From Robiginitomaculum sp. (GTDB lineage: Bacteria; Pseudomonadota; Alphaproteobacteria; Caulobacterales; Maricaulaceae), in NCBI GenBank assembly GCA_021647375.1, contig JAKIUV010000001.1, forward strand, positions 1 through 64,000: DNA of 64,000 nucleotides, given 5' to 3'. The position numbers and the translations under genes were made by a program. The stretch's first letter is position 1. Each line of letters starts with the position of its first letter. Shown piece after piece: positions 44,583 through 53,670 of this stretch. The notes beneath the pieces are model-generated. The model searched no databases, had not been told where the DNA came from, and saw only the letters and a program-made list of their open reading frames with translations.

Positions 44583-46173
44583 GTTTTCCGACAAGCGCAT
44601 CAGCTATCAAAGCTCGCGTTTCTTCTACGCCGTAAATAGCGACGAAGGAACCGAAGCGGGGGCCTTGGCTTTGGCCGAGCAGGACTTCGTAGAGGGCTTT
44701 GAACCAATCGCGCAAATTATCAAATTCGTGTTCTTTGCCGATAGAGAAAATCAAGGTTTGTAATTCACTAGCCCGCATGGTTTTGGCCTCTGGTTGGGCT
44801 AGATTAGTGCGCAAGTCTTCCAGCGCTGCCCGCTCCTTGTCGCTTGGAGCGCGGTAGGATTTGTTTGGTTTGACGAAGTCCTCATAATAGCGCACGGCAT
44901 ATTCGCAAAGATTGTCCAGCGAAGGATTGTTTTCCGGCGTGGCATTTTTGACCTCGCGCTTGATAAAGCCCCACAGAATATCTTTGTCCGATGCGTTGGA
45001 TGCGCTCACCAGATTTAACAATAAAGCAAAACTAATAGGCGGCGCATCTTGGGGTGGGCGGCCATCATGAATATACCAAACCGGATTGCTAATTTTGGTT
45101 TTATCTTCTTGACTATGATAAGCACCAAGATGCTGAAAATACTCATCCACCGCTTTTGGGATGACATCAAAATACAAGCGTTTCGCCGTTTTGGGTTTTT
45201 GATACATATAGAGGAACAGGCTTTCGGGTGTGCCGTATTTAAGCCAGTCCTCAACCGCGATGCCATTACCTTTGGTCTTGGAAATTTTTTGGCCTTTTTC
45301 ATCATTGAACATTTCATAGTTAAACCCGTCCGGCGGGGTGCCGCCGAGAGCGCGGCAAATTTTCGAAGATACTTTGGTGCTTTCGATCAAATCTTTGCCC
45401 GCCATTTCATAATCCACGCCCAGCGCCGTCCAGCGCAAAGCCCAATCCGGCTTCCACTGGATTTTAATATGTCCGCCTGTTACAGGTGTTTCGTGTTTCT
45501 TGCCGTCTTCGTCTGCAAACACGATAGTGCCTTTGCTTATATTGCGCTCTAGGGTCGGCACTTGTAAAACCCGTCCCGTGGTTGGGGAAATGGGCAAAAA
45601 CGGGGAATAGGTCGCCCGGCGGTCTTCGCCCAAAGTTGGTAACATGATGTCCAAAACCTTGTCCATGCGCTCAAGCATAATCAACAAAGTCTCGTCGAAA
45701 CGACCTGAACGGTATTGCTCGGCAGAGGACAGAAAAGTATATTCAAAACCAAAGCCATCAAGGAATTCGCAAAGTTTGGCATTATTATGGGCGGCGAAAC
45801 TATCGTGTGTCCCGAACGGGTCGGGTACATCAGATAAAGGCTTGCCCATATGCTCCGCCAGCATATCGTGGTTTGGCACGTTATCCGGTATCTTGCGCAT
45901 ACCGTCCAGATCATCCGAATAGGCAATCAGCCGGGTTTCGTATTTATTATCCGTAAGCGCATTAAAGGCTTGGCGCACCATGCTTGTCCGCGCCACTTCG
46001 CCGAATGTGCCAATATGCGGCAGGCCGGACGGGCCGTAGCCAGTTTGAAATATGACGGGGCCAGAGTGTGGATTGCCCCGTTTCTCCTTGATCATCAACC
46101 GCTTGACGAGTGCGCGTGCCTGTTCAAACGGCCAGGCTTTAGTTTGCTGCATGATGTCGGTTGGGAATGTCAT
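44575..46173 (-). CDS. lysS: Lysyl-tRNA synthetase, class I
   Basis: 532 residues. Class I signatures: PSGLPHIGTFGEVART (HIGH-type) and KISKTKGNG (KMSKS-type). Long helical C-terminal anticodon-binding region. Charges tRNA-Lys. The class I enzyme replaces the usual class II form in alphaproteobacteria and archaea, supporting the taxonomic reading. Monocistronic, ending in a shared hairpin terminator. Confidence 0.95.
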   Translation of the reverse strand: MTFPTDIMQQTKAWPFEQARALVKRLMIKEKRGNPHSGPVIFQTGYGPSGLPHIGTFGEVARTSMVRQAFNALTDNKYETRLIAYSDDLDGMRKIPDNVPNHDMLAEHMGKPLSDVPDPFGTHDSFAAHNNAKLCEFLDGFGFEYTFLSSAEQYRSGRFDETLLIMLERMDKVLDIMLPTLGEDRRATYSPFLPISPTTGRVLQVPTLERNISKGTIVFADEDGKKHETPVTGGHIKIQWKPDWALRWTALGVDYEMAGKDLIESTKVSSKICRALGGTPPDGFNYEMFNDEKGQKISKTKGNGIAVEDWLKYGTPESLFLYMYQKPKTAKRLYFDVIPKAVDEYFQHLGAYHSQEDKTKISNPVWYIHDGRPPQDAPPISFALLLNLVSASNASDKDILWGFIKREVKNATPENNPSLDNLCEYAVRYYEDFVKPNKSYRAPSDKERAALEDLRTNLAQPEAKTMRASELQTLIFSIGKEHEFDNLRDWFKALYEVLLGQSQGPRFGSFVAIYGVEETRALIADALVGKLT

Positions 46174-46336
46174 TTTGTATCCGTTGTGTTATTGTTGCAT
46201 TAGGGGAGATACGCGGCTGTAGGAAATGGGTCAAGCCGGATTGTATAGAGAGCAAAAATATGATGGGCAATTTGTCATATTCTTACCGTATGTTATAGGT
46301 TAAGCTTGGGGATATAAAGAGTAATTGGAGAATATT

Positions 46337-46912
46337 ATGAAAATCAGAATACTCAGCTTTATTGCCGCCGCTTGCTTAGTGTTAGCCGTTCCAGCTTTCG
46401 CAGGCCCAGAGGCTTTTAAGCAAGGTCAGGCCATTCCGGAGTTCGGTAAAATCGCTCAAGTCAAAGTCGACCAACCCGTCTACCGCCACCACAAATTCAA
46501 AGTCGCCTTTGATGTCAGCAAGCAAGCAGAGGCAGGCGAGCTTAACCGTAATCTGGTGAGCGCGGCGCGTTTCATCAACATGCACACGGCGGCGGGGGTG
46601 AAAGAAAAAAACATTAAACTGGCCATAGTCCTGCACGGCGGCGCGGCAAAAGATGTCACAAGCACCGAATTTTATAAAGCGGCGCAAATCAAAAAGGCCA
46701 AAGACGAAAAGGTTGAAGCTAAAGAAAATGCCAATGCGGCATTGGTCAAAACCCTCATCGATCACGGTGTGGAATTTTACGTCTGCGGCCAAACCGCCGC
46801 CTATTACGACATTGATAATGCGGATTTATTGCCCGGCGTAAAAATGGCGCTCTCCGCCATGACCGCCCACGCCCTCTTGCAACAAAAAGGCTATACGCTT
46901 AACCCGTTTTAA
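46337..46912 (+). CDS. Secreted DsrE-like protein
   Basis: 191 residues from the ATG at 46337 (ribosome site GGAG). Signal peptide with AFA cleavage site (about residue 22). The mature domain is DsrE/F-like: KLAIVLHGGAAKDVTS, then ALVKTLIDHGVEFYVCGQTA with the Cys at the usual position, and ALSAMTAHALLQQKGY. DsrE proteins bind or relay sulfur; secreted forms are common but uncharacterised. Confidence 0.85.
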   Translation: MKIRILSFIAAACLVLAVPAFAGPEAFKQGQAIPEFGKIAQVKVDQPVYRHHKFKVAFDVSKQAEAGELNRNLVSAARFINMHTAAGVKEKNIKLAIVLHGGAAKDVTSTEFYKAAQIKKAKDEKVEAKENANAALVKTLIDHGVEFYVCGQTAAYYDIDNADLLPGVKMALSAMTAHALLQQKGYTLNPF

Positions 46913-46936
46913 TATCCCAGCACCCATAAGGCATCA

Positions 46937-47102
46937 TACCCCCTCACCCGGCGCAAGAGCGCCGACCTCTCCCCTAAGGAGAGGTGAGAAAACTGCGTTT
47001 TCTTTGATGGTTGACTTGAGTGAAATAACTATTTGCGAAATGAATAAGCCGATCAAGCCAACGTCTCATCTCCCGTAGGGAGAGGAACAAGGTGAGGGGG
47101 TA
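46937..47102. repeat. Palindromic intergenic element 3
   Basis: Outer arms ACCCCCTCACCCGGCGCAAG / GTGAGGGGGT and inner arms CTCTCCCCTAAGGAGAGGTGAG / CTCATCTCCCGTAGGGAGAG are inverted around an AT-rich centre. Belongs with element 1 by sequence of its ends rather than with elements 2, 4 and 5. Lies between the DsrE-like gene and the HIT gene; no ORF. Confidence 0.65.
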
Positions 47103-47131
47103 AGATGTTGATGGTGTAATAGATATTGAGC

Positions 47132-47563
47132 CTAAAGCTCCGTCTTTATCAAATCCGCTGTCGCCGCTAATGCGTCCATGTCGGCCATGCCGCCACTTGC
47201 GTGTGGCTTGAGATCGCCCTCATATTTTGGGATGATATGAAAATGCAGGTGAAACACGGTTTGCCCGGCGGGGGCGCCGTTGAACTGGGTAATGATGATA
47301 CCGTCGGGCTTTAGGGCTTGTTCGGCGGCGCGGGCGAGTTTTTGCACGCTGTTCATAATCTGTGCCAGACCATCCGTACTCACGTCCAGTAAATTGCGGG
47401 CTTGCTCCCTCTTGTGGATAACCAGCATATGCCCGCGTGACTGGGGAAATACATCCATAAACGCCAGCGTATGTTCGTCCTCATAAACTTTCACACACGG
47501 CATATCCCCGCGCACAATTTTGGCGAAAATATTGTCGGTATCGTAATTTCCTGTGATGGACAT
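47132..47563 (-). CDS. HIT-family hydrolase
   Basis: 143 residues. The histidine triad reads HLHFHIIP; the N-terminal NIFAKIVRGDMPCVKVYEDE is typical of the Hint/PKCI branch. Hydrolyses nucleoside phosphoramidates or related nucleotides. Four bases downstream of the acyltransferase gene, so co-transcribed with it and ridA. Confidence 0.93.
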   Translation of the reverse strand: MSITGNYDTDNIFAKIVRGDMPCVKVYEDEHTLAFMDVFPQSRGHMLVIHKREQARNLLDVSTDGLAQIMNSVQKLARAAEQALKPDGIIITQFNGAPAGQTVFHLHFHIIPKYEGDLKPHASGGMADMDALAATADLIKTEL

Positions 47564-47566
47564 GTT

Positions 47567-48697
47567 CTATCCTTTCCTAAACGGTACATGCTCACTTAAC
47601 ACATCTATATGATGGGCGACAGCTTTTCGTTCATGAGTTAGAAAACTTGCGACAGCGTCCCTGAGGCCGGGGTGGGTTAGGTAATGGGCGGAGTATGTAG
47701 CGACAGGTTCGTAACCACGGGCGAGTTTGTGGTCACCTTGAGCGCCGGCTTCAACGCGGGCTAACCCCATGTCTATGCCTGCCTCTATAGCTTGATAATA
47801 ACACAACTCGAAATGCAAGAACGGGATGTCGACCAGCGCCCCCCAATGCCGCCCATAAAGCGCATCACCGCCGATGAAGTTCAGTGCGCCCGCGATGGGG
47901 GTGTCGTCTTGAAAGGCTAGCGCCAGCAAGACTTGCTCGCGCATATTTTCGTGAATAGCTGCAAAAAATGCCCGTGTCAGATATGGCCGCCCCCATTTTC
48001 TGGCGCTGGTGTCCAGATAGAATTTGTAAAACGCGTCCCAGTGTTCGGGCTTGATGTCATCGCCGCGTAGGTGTTTTATCTGCACCTGCTCTTGCGCCTT
48101 ACGCCGCTCGGCTTTTATCTTTTTGCGCTTGCGGGAAGTGAGGTTGGCGAGAAAATCATCGAAGCTTTTATAATCTCTGTTGATAAAATGAAATTGCCTA
48201 TCTGTGCGGGTCAGGAAGCCTTGCTCTGATAACCGCTCAACGAGGTCTTTGTTGCCAAACGTCAGATGCACACCGGACATATTGTTTTGACTACACATGT
48301 CTTTGAGGGTTTCTATCAATATGGTTTCGGCTTCGGGGGTTTTCGCAATTAACCTGGGGCCAGTGACGGGTGTGAACGGTACGGCGCATTGTAGTTTCGG
48401 ATAATAATCCATGCCCGCCCGCGCCGCCGCATCGGCCCAGATTTGGTCAAATACATATTCCCCCATAGAATGGGATTTAACATAGAGCGGCGCACAACCC
48501 GTTTTGTCTTCTAGCCAGATATGCGCAGATAGCCAGCCGGTTCCCGCACCGACACAGCCGCTTATTTCGAGCGCGTTCAGGAAATCCCAATCGGTGAAGG
48601 GGTGATAATCTTGCGAGCCGCGCACGGGCAAGAGCGCATTCCAATCCGAGCGCGAAACATCGCCGACTGCATTTAAAATTCTGACCTTAATTTTCAA
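47567..48697 (-). CDS. FemAB/GNAT-like acyltransferase (DUF482 type)
   Basis: 376 residues from a TTG at 48697 inside the ridA end; no ATG is near the conserved N-terminus. Characteristic stretches: YHPFTDWDFLNALEISGCVG, AVPFTPVTGPRLI, DRQFHFINRDYKSFDDFLAN and the C-terminal EAGAQGDHKLARGYEPV. This family (annotated GNAT or peptidogalycan biosynthesis) is of unknown substrate. Middle gene of ridA-acyltransferase-HIT. Confidence 0.82.
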   Translation of the reverse strand: MKIKVRILNAVGDVSRSDWNALLPVRGSQDYHPFTDWDFLNALEISGCVGAGTGWLSAHIWLEDKTGCAPLYVKSHSMGEYVFDQIWADAAARAGMDYYPKLQCAVPFTPVTGPRLIAKTPEAETILIETLKDMCSQNNMSGVHLTFGNKDLVERLSEQGFLTRTDRQFHFINRDYKSFDDFLANLTSRKRKKIKAERRKAQEQVQIKHLRGDDIKPEHWDAFYKFYLDTSARKWGRPYLTRAFFAAIHENMREQVLLALAFQDDTPIAGALNFIGGDALYGRHWGALVDIPFLHFELCYYQAIEAGIDMGLARVEAGAQGDHKLARGYEPVATYSAHYLTHPGLRDAVASFLTHERKAVAHHIDVLSEHVPFRKG

Positions 48698-49160
48698 TCT
48701 CGATTACGCAGTCGATTTCTACCGCCACGTCGAGCGGCAGAGCGGGCGCACCGACGGCAAAGCGGGCATGCTTGCCAGCCTCACCGAACACATCGACCAT
48801 CAAGTCCGAGCAACCATTGATGATTTTTGGAATGTCCAGAGCCGTGCTTTTGAAATCACTACACACAAACCCGCCCAATTTGACCACGCGTTTGACGCGG
48901 GTCAAATCGCCGCCGCATGCGGCTTTCATTTGGGCGATTAAATTCAGACCGCACGCCCGCGCTGCCTCTTGGCCGCGCTCCACGGTTAAACCTTCGCCGA
49001 GCCTTCCAGTGATTAAATCACCATCGGCAGTGATGGAGACTTGCCCTGAAATAAATACCTGATTATTTGTGACAACATAGGGCACATAATTGGCGACGGG
49101 GGCTACGGGTTCGGGCAAGGTTAATCCCAGTTCTTGCAAGCGGCGGTCAATCGTGTTCAT
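48687..49160 (-). CDS. RidA-family protein
   Basis: 157 residues. YjgF/RidA-type fold (QVFISGQVSITADGDLITGR, FAVGAPALPLDVAVEIDCV). RidA deaminates reactive enamines/imines. This is the longer subtype (about 150 residues), where the catalytic Arg of classical RidA is not obvious at the C-terminus (ALPLDVAVEID), so imine deaminase activity is less sure. Overlaps the downstream gene by 11 bp. Confidence 0.85.
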   Translation of the reverse strand: MNTIDRRLQELGLTLPEPVAPVANYVPYVVTNNQVFISGQVSITADGDLITGRLGEGLTVERGQEAARACGLNLIAQMKAACGGDLTRVKRVVKLGGFVCSDFKSTALDIPKIINGCSDLMVDVFGEAGKHARFAVGAPALPLDVAVEIDCVIEIEN

Positions 49161-49217
49161 AATGGCTCCATATTTTTATATATCCCGTTTTACGGACTAA
49201 AGAGAGGTGATGCTAGT

Positions 49218-49841
49218 ATGAATTTTGACCAACCCGATAAATGCGCACAATTAAAAGCGGCGGACGCCAATCAAGACGTGCTGAAATTTTTGTCGCAAAG
49301 ACGCTCTGCTTTGGTGCGGGCCATGAGCGATCCTAGACCAAATGCGGAAGAATTAGAGCTGATACTGCGCCTAGCTGCCCGTGCGCCCGATCACCGCAAA
49401 TTATTTCCGTGGCGGTTTTTGCTGTTTGAGGGCGATGCACGAGCCGCGTTCGGGGAGCATTTAGCGCAATTATTTCAACAGGATTGCCCAAATATGCCAC
49501 AAGACCGAATAGAGCATGAACGCACCCGTTTCGAGCGCGCCCCCCTCGTGGTCGGCGTGGTCTCCAGCCCCAAAGACTGCCCGCGCGGCACACCTATATG
49601 GGAGCAAGAACTGTCTGCCGGAGCCGTGTGCATGAATATGCTATTGGCGGCGCGGGCTTCGGGCTTTGCCGCCCAGTGGTTGACGGAGTGGTATGCGTTT
49701 GATGGGCGAATCAACGATGTTCTTGGTCTATCCAGTACAGAACGTATGGCGGGCTTCATCTATATAGGCACGGCCACAGAAGACCCGACGGAACGTCCCC
49801 GCCCAGATGTGTCAAATTTGACGCAATATTGGCGAGAATAG
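49218..49841 (+). CDS. Nitroreductase family protein
   Basis: 207 residues from the ATG at 49218 (an upstream in-frame start overlaps ridA and lacks support). FLSQRRSALVRAMSDPRP and ILRLAARAPDHRKLFPWRFL are the FMN-binding opening of the YdjA-like nitroreductases; AAQWLTEWYAFD and MAGFIYIGTATEDP close the fold. FMN-dependent NAD(P)H reductase; substrate unknown. Confidence 0.88.
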   Translation: MNFDQPDKCAQLKAADANQDVLKFLSQRRSALVRAMSDPRPNAEELELILRLAARAPDHRKLFPWRFLLFEGDARAAFGEHLAQLFQQDCPNMPQDRIEHERTRFERAPLVVGVVSSPKDCPRGTPIWEQELSAGAVCMNMLLAARASGFAAQWLTEWYAFDGRINDVLGLSSTERMAGFIYIGTATEDPTERPRPDVSNLTQYWRE

Positions 49842-49929
49842 GCGCAAACCTGAACACCAGATAAACAAAGTTGACCCGAATATATCAGCATACATTTCGT
49901 TTAGGTTACATTCATATTGGCGATTGTAA

Positions 49930-50112
49930 GACCCGCTTCGGTTAGTGGCGATCACCCTTAACCAAGAACCCTGCCCTTACCACGCGCCCCGTGTAAGGCA
50001 GGGTTCACCCTAATACGCCAAAGCTCTTTACCGAGCGCGAGTCCATGTGGGGCACGCTTGCAAATTGGCCAAAGAAAGAGGTGCTTTCGGGGGAAAGCAC
50101 CTCTTTTTTGTT
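49930..50112 (+). ncRNA. Candidate structured small RNA
   Basis: The 294 bp between the nitroreductase and the ivd gene contain three successive hairpins on the plus strand: GGTTAGTG...CACCCTTAACC (49940-49962), a 17-pair bulged stem (49966-50006, GAACCCTGCC / GGCAGGGTTC) and a strong terminator (50075-50112). No ORF is convincing in either direction. A possible -35 (TTGACC at 49870) lies upstream. I cannot match it to 6S, SRP or another known family by eye. The alternative is a long 3' UTR of the nitroreductase mRNA. Confidence 0.4.
50075..50112 (+). terminator. Strong Rho-independent terminator
   Basis: 14-bp stem AAAGAGGTGCTTTC / GAAAGCACCTCTTT with loop GGGG, then a T-run and TGTTTG. Best oriented for plus-strand transcripts, but the A-rich left side would also allow minus-strand termination of the ivd-containing transcript that ends at 50136. 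Confidence 0.85.
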
Positions 50113-50135
50113 TGCATCTAGCGAAATTTTTAACC

Positions 50136-51305
50136 TTACCCGGTCTCGCTGAATAACTCTCGACCAATTAACCAGCGGCGGATTTCGCTGGTGCCGGCAC
50201 CAATCTCGTAGAGCTTGGCGTCGCGGAGAAGGCGACCCGTTGGGAACTCGTTAATGTAGCCATTGCCGCCCAGCATTTGTATAGCGTCGAGGGCCAAGAG
50301 TGTGGCTTTTTCGGCGGCGTAGAGTATGGCACCCGCCGCGTCTTTGCGCGCCGTCTCGCCCCTATCACAGGCTTGGGCCACGGCGTAGGTGTAAGCGCGG
50401 GCGGTGCTTGTGGTCACATACATATCCGCCAGCTTGCCTTGCATAAGCTGGAACTCGCCAATGGCTTTGCCGAATTGCTTGCGCTCGTGAATATAGGGCA
50501 GGACAACGTCAAGACAGGCTTGCATAATCCCGATAGAGCCGCCGGACAAAACTGTGCGCTCATAATCAAGGCCGGACATGAGAATGCCAACACCCTTGCC
50601 GAGTGGGCCCATAATATTTTCCGCAGGAACTTCGCAGTCCTCAAATACCAATTCGCAAGTGTCCGAGCCGCGCATGCCCAGCTTATCCAACTTTTGCGCC
50701 GTGCTAAATCCTTTGAAATCTTTTTCAATGATAAAAGCCGTGATACCTTTGGAGCCTGCATTTATATCTGTCTTGGCATAGACGATAAGTGTATCCGCAA
50801 TCGGGCCATTGGTGATCCACATTTTATTGCCGTTCAGCACATAATGGTCGCCTTTCTTATCGGCGCGCAGCGTCATTGAAACTACGTCAGAGCCAGCCCC
50901 CGGCTCGCTCATTGCCAGAGAGCCAACATGCTCCCCAGTCATTAATTTGGGCAAATATTTTTTCTTCTGGGCATCACTGCCCCAACGCCGTAGTTGATTG
51001 ACGCACAAATTCGAATGTGCGCCGTAAGCAAGGCCAACAGAAGCAGACGCGCGGCTAATCTCTTCCATGGCAATGGTGTGTTCGAGGTAGCCAAGCCCGG
51101 TGCCGCCAAATTCTTCTTCCACGGTAATGCCGAGCAAGCCCAGCGCGCCCATTTTGTTCCATAGCTCGCGGGGAAATGTATCCTCGCGGTCAATCTGTTC
51201 GGCGATCGGCGCGATCTCGGCCTGGGCAAAGGCATGGACAGACTCGCGGATCATATCGGCGGTTTCGCCGTGATTGAAATTTAGGCTTGGGTATGTGGTG
51301 GTCAT
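50136..51305 (-). CDS. ivd: Isovaleryl-CoA dehydrogenase
   Basis: 389 residues of the acyl-CoA dehydrogenase family. [16 protein letters not shown] and [20 protein letters not shown] are FAD/substrate motifs. The catalytic Glu at the isovaleryl-specific position is visible in [14 protein letters not shown], and the end has [12 protein letters not shown]. Oxidises isovaleryl-CoA to 3-methylcrotonyl-CoA in leucine degradation. Followed upstream in the transcript order by mccA and mccB on the same strand, which supports the specificity. Confidence 0.92.
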   Translation of the reverse strand: MTTTYPSLNFNHGETADMIRESVHAFAQAEIAPIAEQIDREDTFPRELWNKMGALGLLGITVEEEFGGTGLGYLEHTIAMEEISRASASVGLAYGAHSNLCVNQLRRWGSDAQKKKYLPKLMTGEHVGSLAMSEPGAGSDVVSMTLRADKKGDHYVLNGNKMWITNGPIADTLIVYAKTDINAGSKGITAFIIEKDFKGFSTAQKLDKLGMRGSDTCELVFEDCEVPAENIMGPLGKGVGILMSGLDYERTVLSGGSIGIMQACLDVVLPYIHERKQFGKAIGEFQLMQGKLADMYVTTSTARAYTYAVAQACDRGETARKDAAGAILYAAEKATLLALDAIQMLGGNGYINEFPTGRLLRDAKLYEIGAGTSEIRRWLIGRELFSETG

Positions 51306-51325
51306 TTCTTTTCTTCCTTTTATCT

Positions 51326-51527
51326 CCCTCCTCCATTTTTATGGGGGAGGTGCTGTAGCGTAGCGAAAGCGGAGGGGGCGCGCACTCTTGTGCGCATTGC
51401 GCTTTCGTAATTATCTATATCATCGTTGAGACGCAGAGCGTCTGCCCCCATCCCCCTCCAAGAAGAGGGGACTTCCCCTTGCGCACTCTTGGAAGTCCCT
51501 TTGGGAAAAATGGGGGAAGAATAATTC
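51326..51527. repeat. Palindromic intergenic element 4
   Basis: Occupies the gap between ivd and mccA. Ends CCCTCCTCCATTTTTATGGG and AAAAATGGGGGAAG; internal inverted words GGAGGGGGCGCGCAC and TGCCCCCATCCCCCTCC. Related to elements 2 and 5. It is not coding, despite short open frames. Confidence 0.7.
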
Positions 51528-53495
51528 TTAGTCTGCCTGCTCCAATTCCAATAAAACTTCACCGTCGGATACAAGCGCATCAACGGCGCAATTCACCGTC
51601 GCTACCACCCCGTCCCGAGGCGCATACAATGACATTTCCATTTTCATGGCTTCCATAATAATAAGCTTATCTCCTGCTTTGACAGTGTCACCAACCGCCA
51701 CATTCACAGCAATAATCTTGCCGGGCATAGGGGCGGTGATAGCCCCGATTTTTTGGTCACTTGATCCAACCACGCCAAGGCCAAATTCTGCGACCATATA
51801 GGCTTGCCCTTGTGAAAACAGTACGAAGCCATTGTCTAAATCAAATATCGCGCCACGGTTTTCATACACCTCTCTAGGATCCGTCGTGATGCACGTGAGT
51901 GTGTGACCCGCAACTTTACAGGTCACAAGATTGTTTTCTTGACTATAGGCAAAGACAATATCCTCACCGTCTATTGATAACGAGGTGGCTATTCTAGGTT
52001 CTCGGTTGAGGCGCCACCCATCCATGTGTGTAAATGGTGATTTTCCGCTCTCTGGCAGGCGCACATAAATTTGACTGGCTAAATCGCGCAGCGCTTTGAC
52101 CCTAAGTTTTGGGCCATCAGAAAAGTTTGGGAAATAGTCAGGAATAAAATTCGTATTAACCGACCCGGCTCTAAATGCCTTGTGCCTTAGGCAAGCCCGT
52201 AGAAAATTGACATTATTTTTAATGGGGTACATATGCACCGCGCCCAAATTACCAATCAAACTTTCAAGGGCTTGCGAACGAGTTTTTTCATGAGTGATGA
52301 TTTTGGCAATCATGGGATCATAAAACACGCTGACTTCATCATCAGCCCAAACGGATGCGTCAATGCGCAGACCTTCATTTGACAAAGCGCCTAACGGATA
52401 GTGACAAACGGAAAGCTTGCCCACACTTGGCAGAAAATCATTGGCGGGGTCTTCGGCGTAAATCCGAGCCTCGAATGCATGCCCAGATTTTTTTATATCT
52501 TTCTGCTTCGGCAATTCCTCACCCTGCGCCACACATATTTGTAGCTCCACCAAATCTAGCCCCGTTATCATTTCTGTCACGGGATGCTCGACCTGTAGAC
52601 GTGTGTTCATTTCCATGAACCAGAAACCGTCTTTGCGTAATTTGCCGCTACCGTCCACGATAAATTCTACCGTGCCAGCGCCGACATAATTTACGGCCCT
52701 CGCGGCTTCAATTGCGGCGTCCGTCATGGCTTTGCGCACGTCTTCGGTCATGCCGGGTGCGGGGGCTTCTTCGATGACTTTTTGGTGGCGGCGTTGTAGG
52801 GAACAATCGCGCTCAAACATATGTACCACATTGCCGTGGGTATCGCCGAACACTTGCACTTCGATATGACGCGGCGAGAGGATATATTTCTCTATCAATA
52901 CACGGTCGTCCCCGAACGCGGACCGAGCTTCGCGCATACAGCTGGCTAGCGCATCGTCGAAATCTACGTCCGCGTCCACCTTGCGCATACCCTTACCACC
53001 GCCGCCTGCGATAGCTTTTATCAGCACAGGATAACCAATCATGCCGGCTTTGGCCTTTAAAAGTTTAGCGCTCTGGTCTTTGCCGTGATAGCCGGGGGTT
53101 ACCGGAACTCCAGCTTTTTCCATCAATTTCTTGGCCGCATCCTTAAGCCCCATAGCCTCCATGCTCTCGGGCGCGGGGCCGATAAATGTGATGCCTTCTT
53201 TTTTCAGACGGCGCGCGAACTCAGGGTTTTCCGAGAGAAACCCATAGCCCGGATGTACCGCATCTGCGCCGCTCGATTTACATGCCGCTATGATTTTATC
53301 AATGACAAGATAACTTTCCGCCGCAGGGCTAGCCCCAATATGCACAGCCTCGTCCGCCGCGCGTACATGCAGCGCCTTACGATCCGCATCGGAATAAACC
53401 GCAACGCTAGCAATGCCCATTTTGCGGCACGTCTTCATCACCCGACAGGCAATTTCGCCGCGATTGGCAATAAGGATTTTTTTAATCTTGGTCAT
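51528..53495 (-). CDS. mccA: 3-methylcrotonyl-CoA carboxylase, biotin-carrying subunit
   Basis: 655 residues from the ATG at 53495 (upstream codons are repeat sequence). N-terminal biotin carboxylase (KKILIANRGEIACRVMKTCR, ATP-grasp loop AGGGGKGMRKV, FMEMNTRLQVEHPVTE), a middle BT-like region and a C-terminal biotinyl domain with the biotin site EAMKMEM. Carboxylates biotin for 3-methylcrotonyl-CoA conversion to 3-methylglutaconyl-CoA. Assigned to leucine rather than propionate catabolism by its ivd and mccB neighbours. Confidence 0.92.
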   Translation of the reverse strand: MTKIKKILIANRGEIACRVMKTCRKMGIASVAVYSDADRKALHVRAADEAVHIGASPAAESYLVIDKIIAACKSSGADAVHPGYGFLSENPEFARRLKKEGITFIGPAPESMEAMGLKDAAKKLMEKAGVPVTPGYHGKDQSAKLLKAKAGMIGYPVLIKAIAGGGGKGMRKVDADVDFDDALASCMREARSAFGDDRVLIEKYILSPRHIEVQVFGDTHGNVVHMFERDCSLQRRHQKVIEEAPAPGMTEDVRKAMTDAAIEAARAVNYVGAGTVEFIVDGSGKLRKDGFWFMEMNTRLQVEHPVTEMITGLDLVELQICVAQGEELPKQKDIKKSGHAFEARIYAEDPANDFLPSVGKLSVCHYPLGALSNEGLRIDASVWADDEVSVFYDPMIAKIITHEKTRSQALESLIGNLGAVHMYPIKNNVNFLRACLRHKAFRAGSVNTNFIPDYFPNFSDGPKLRVKALRDLASQIYVRLPESGKSPFTHMDGWRLNREPRIATSLSIDGEDIVFAYSQENNLVTCKVAGHTLTCITTDPREVYENRGAIFDLDNGFVLFSQGQAYMVAEFGLGVVGSSDQKIGAITAPMPGKIIAVNVAVGDTVKAGDKLIIMEAMKMEMSLYAPRDGVVATVNCAVDALVSDGEVLLELEQAD

Positions 53496-53500
53496 GGGTT

Positions 53501-53650
53501 CTTTCCCCCATTCATGGGGGAAGTGCCGAAGCAAAGCGTAGGCGATGGGGGCGGCGCGCAGCGCCAAACAAGCGCTAAGGAGGCAGGCCTATGGCCTGCG
53601 CCCCCATCCCCCCTTTGGGGTACTTCCCCCATGAATGGGGGAAGAATTAT
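53501..53650. repeat. Palindromic intergenic element 5
   Basis: Almost perfect outer inverted repeat: TTCTTTCCCCCATTCATGGG with GGGAAG at the left, and CTTCCCCCATGAATGGGGGA with AGAA at the right. Internal words GCGATGGGGGC and GCCCCCATCCCCC are inverted too. The tightest of the five elements and a good type copy for the family. Between mccA and mccB. Confidence 0.75.
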
Positions 53651-53670
53651 TTCGTGTACTTTGCTCATCA

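Noticed and set aside
49930..50112. 6S RNA or SRP RNA
   Set aside because: No recognisable 6S central bubble arrangement and no SRP Alu/S-domain GGAAG motif could be confirmed by eye.
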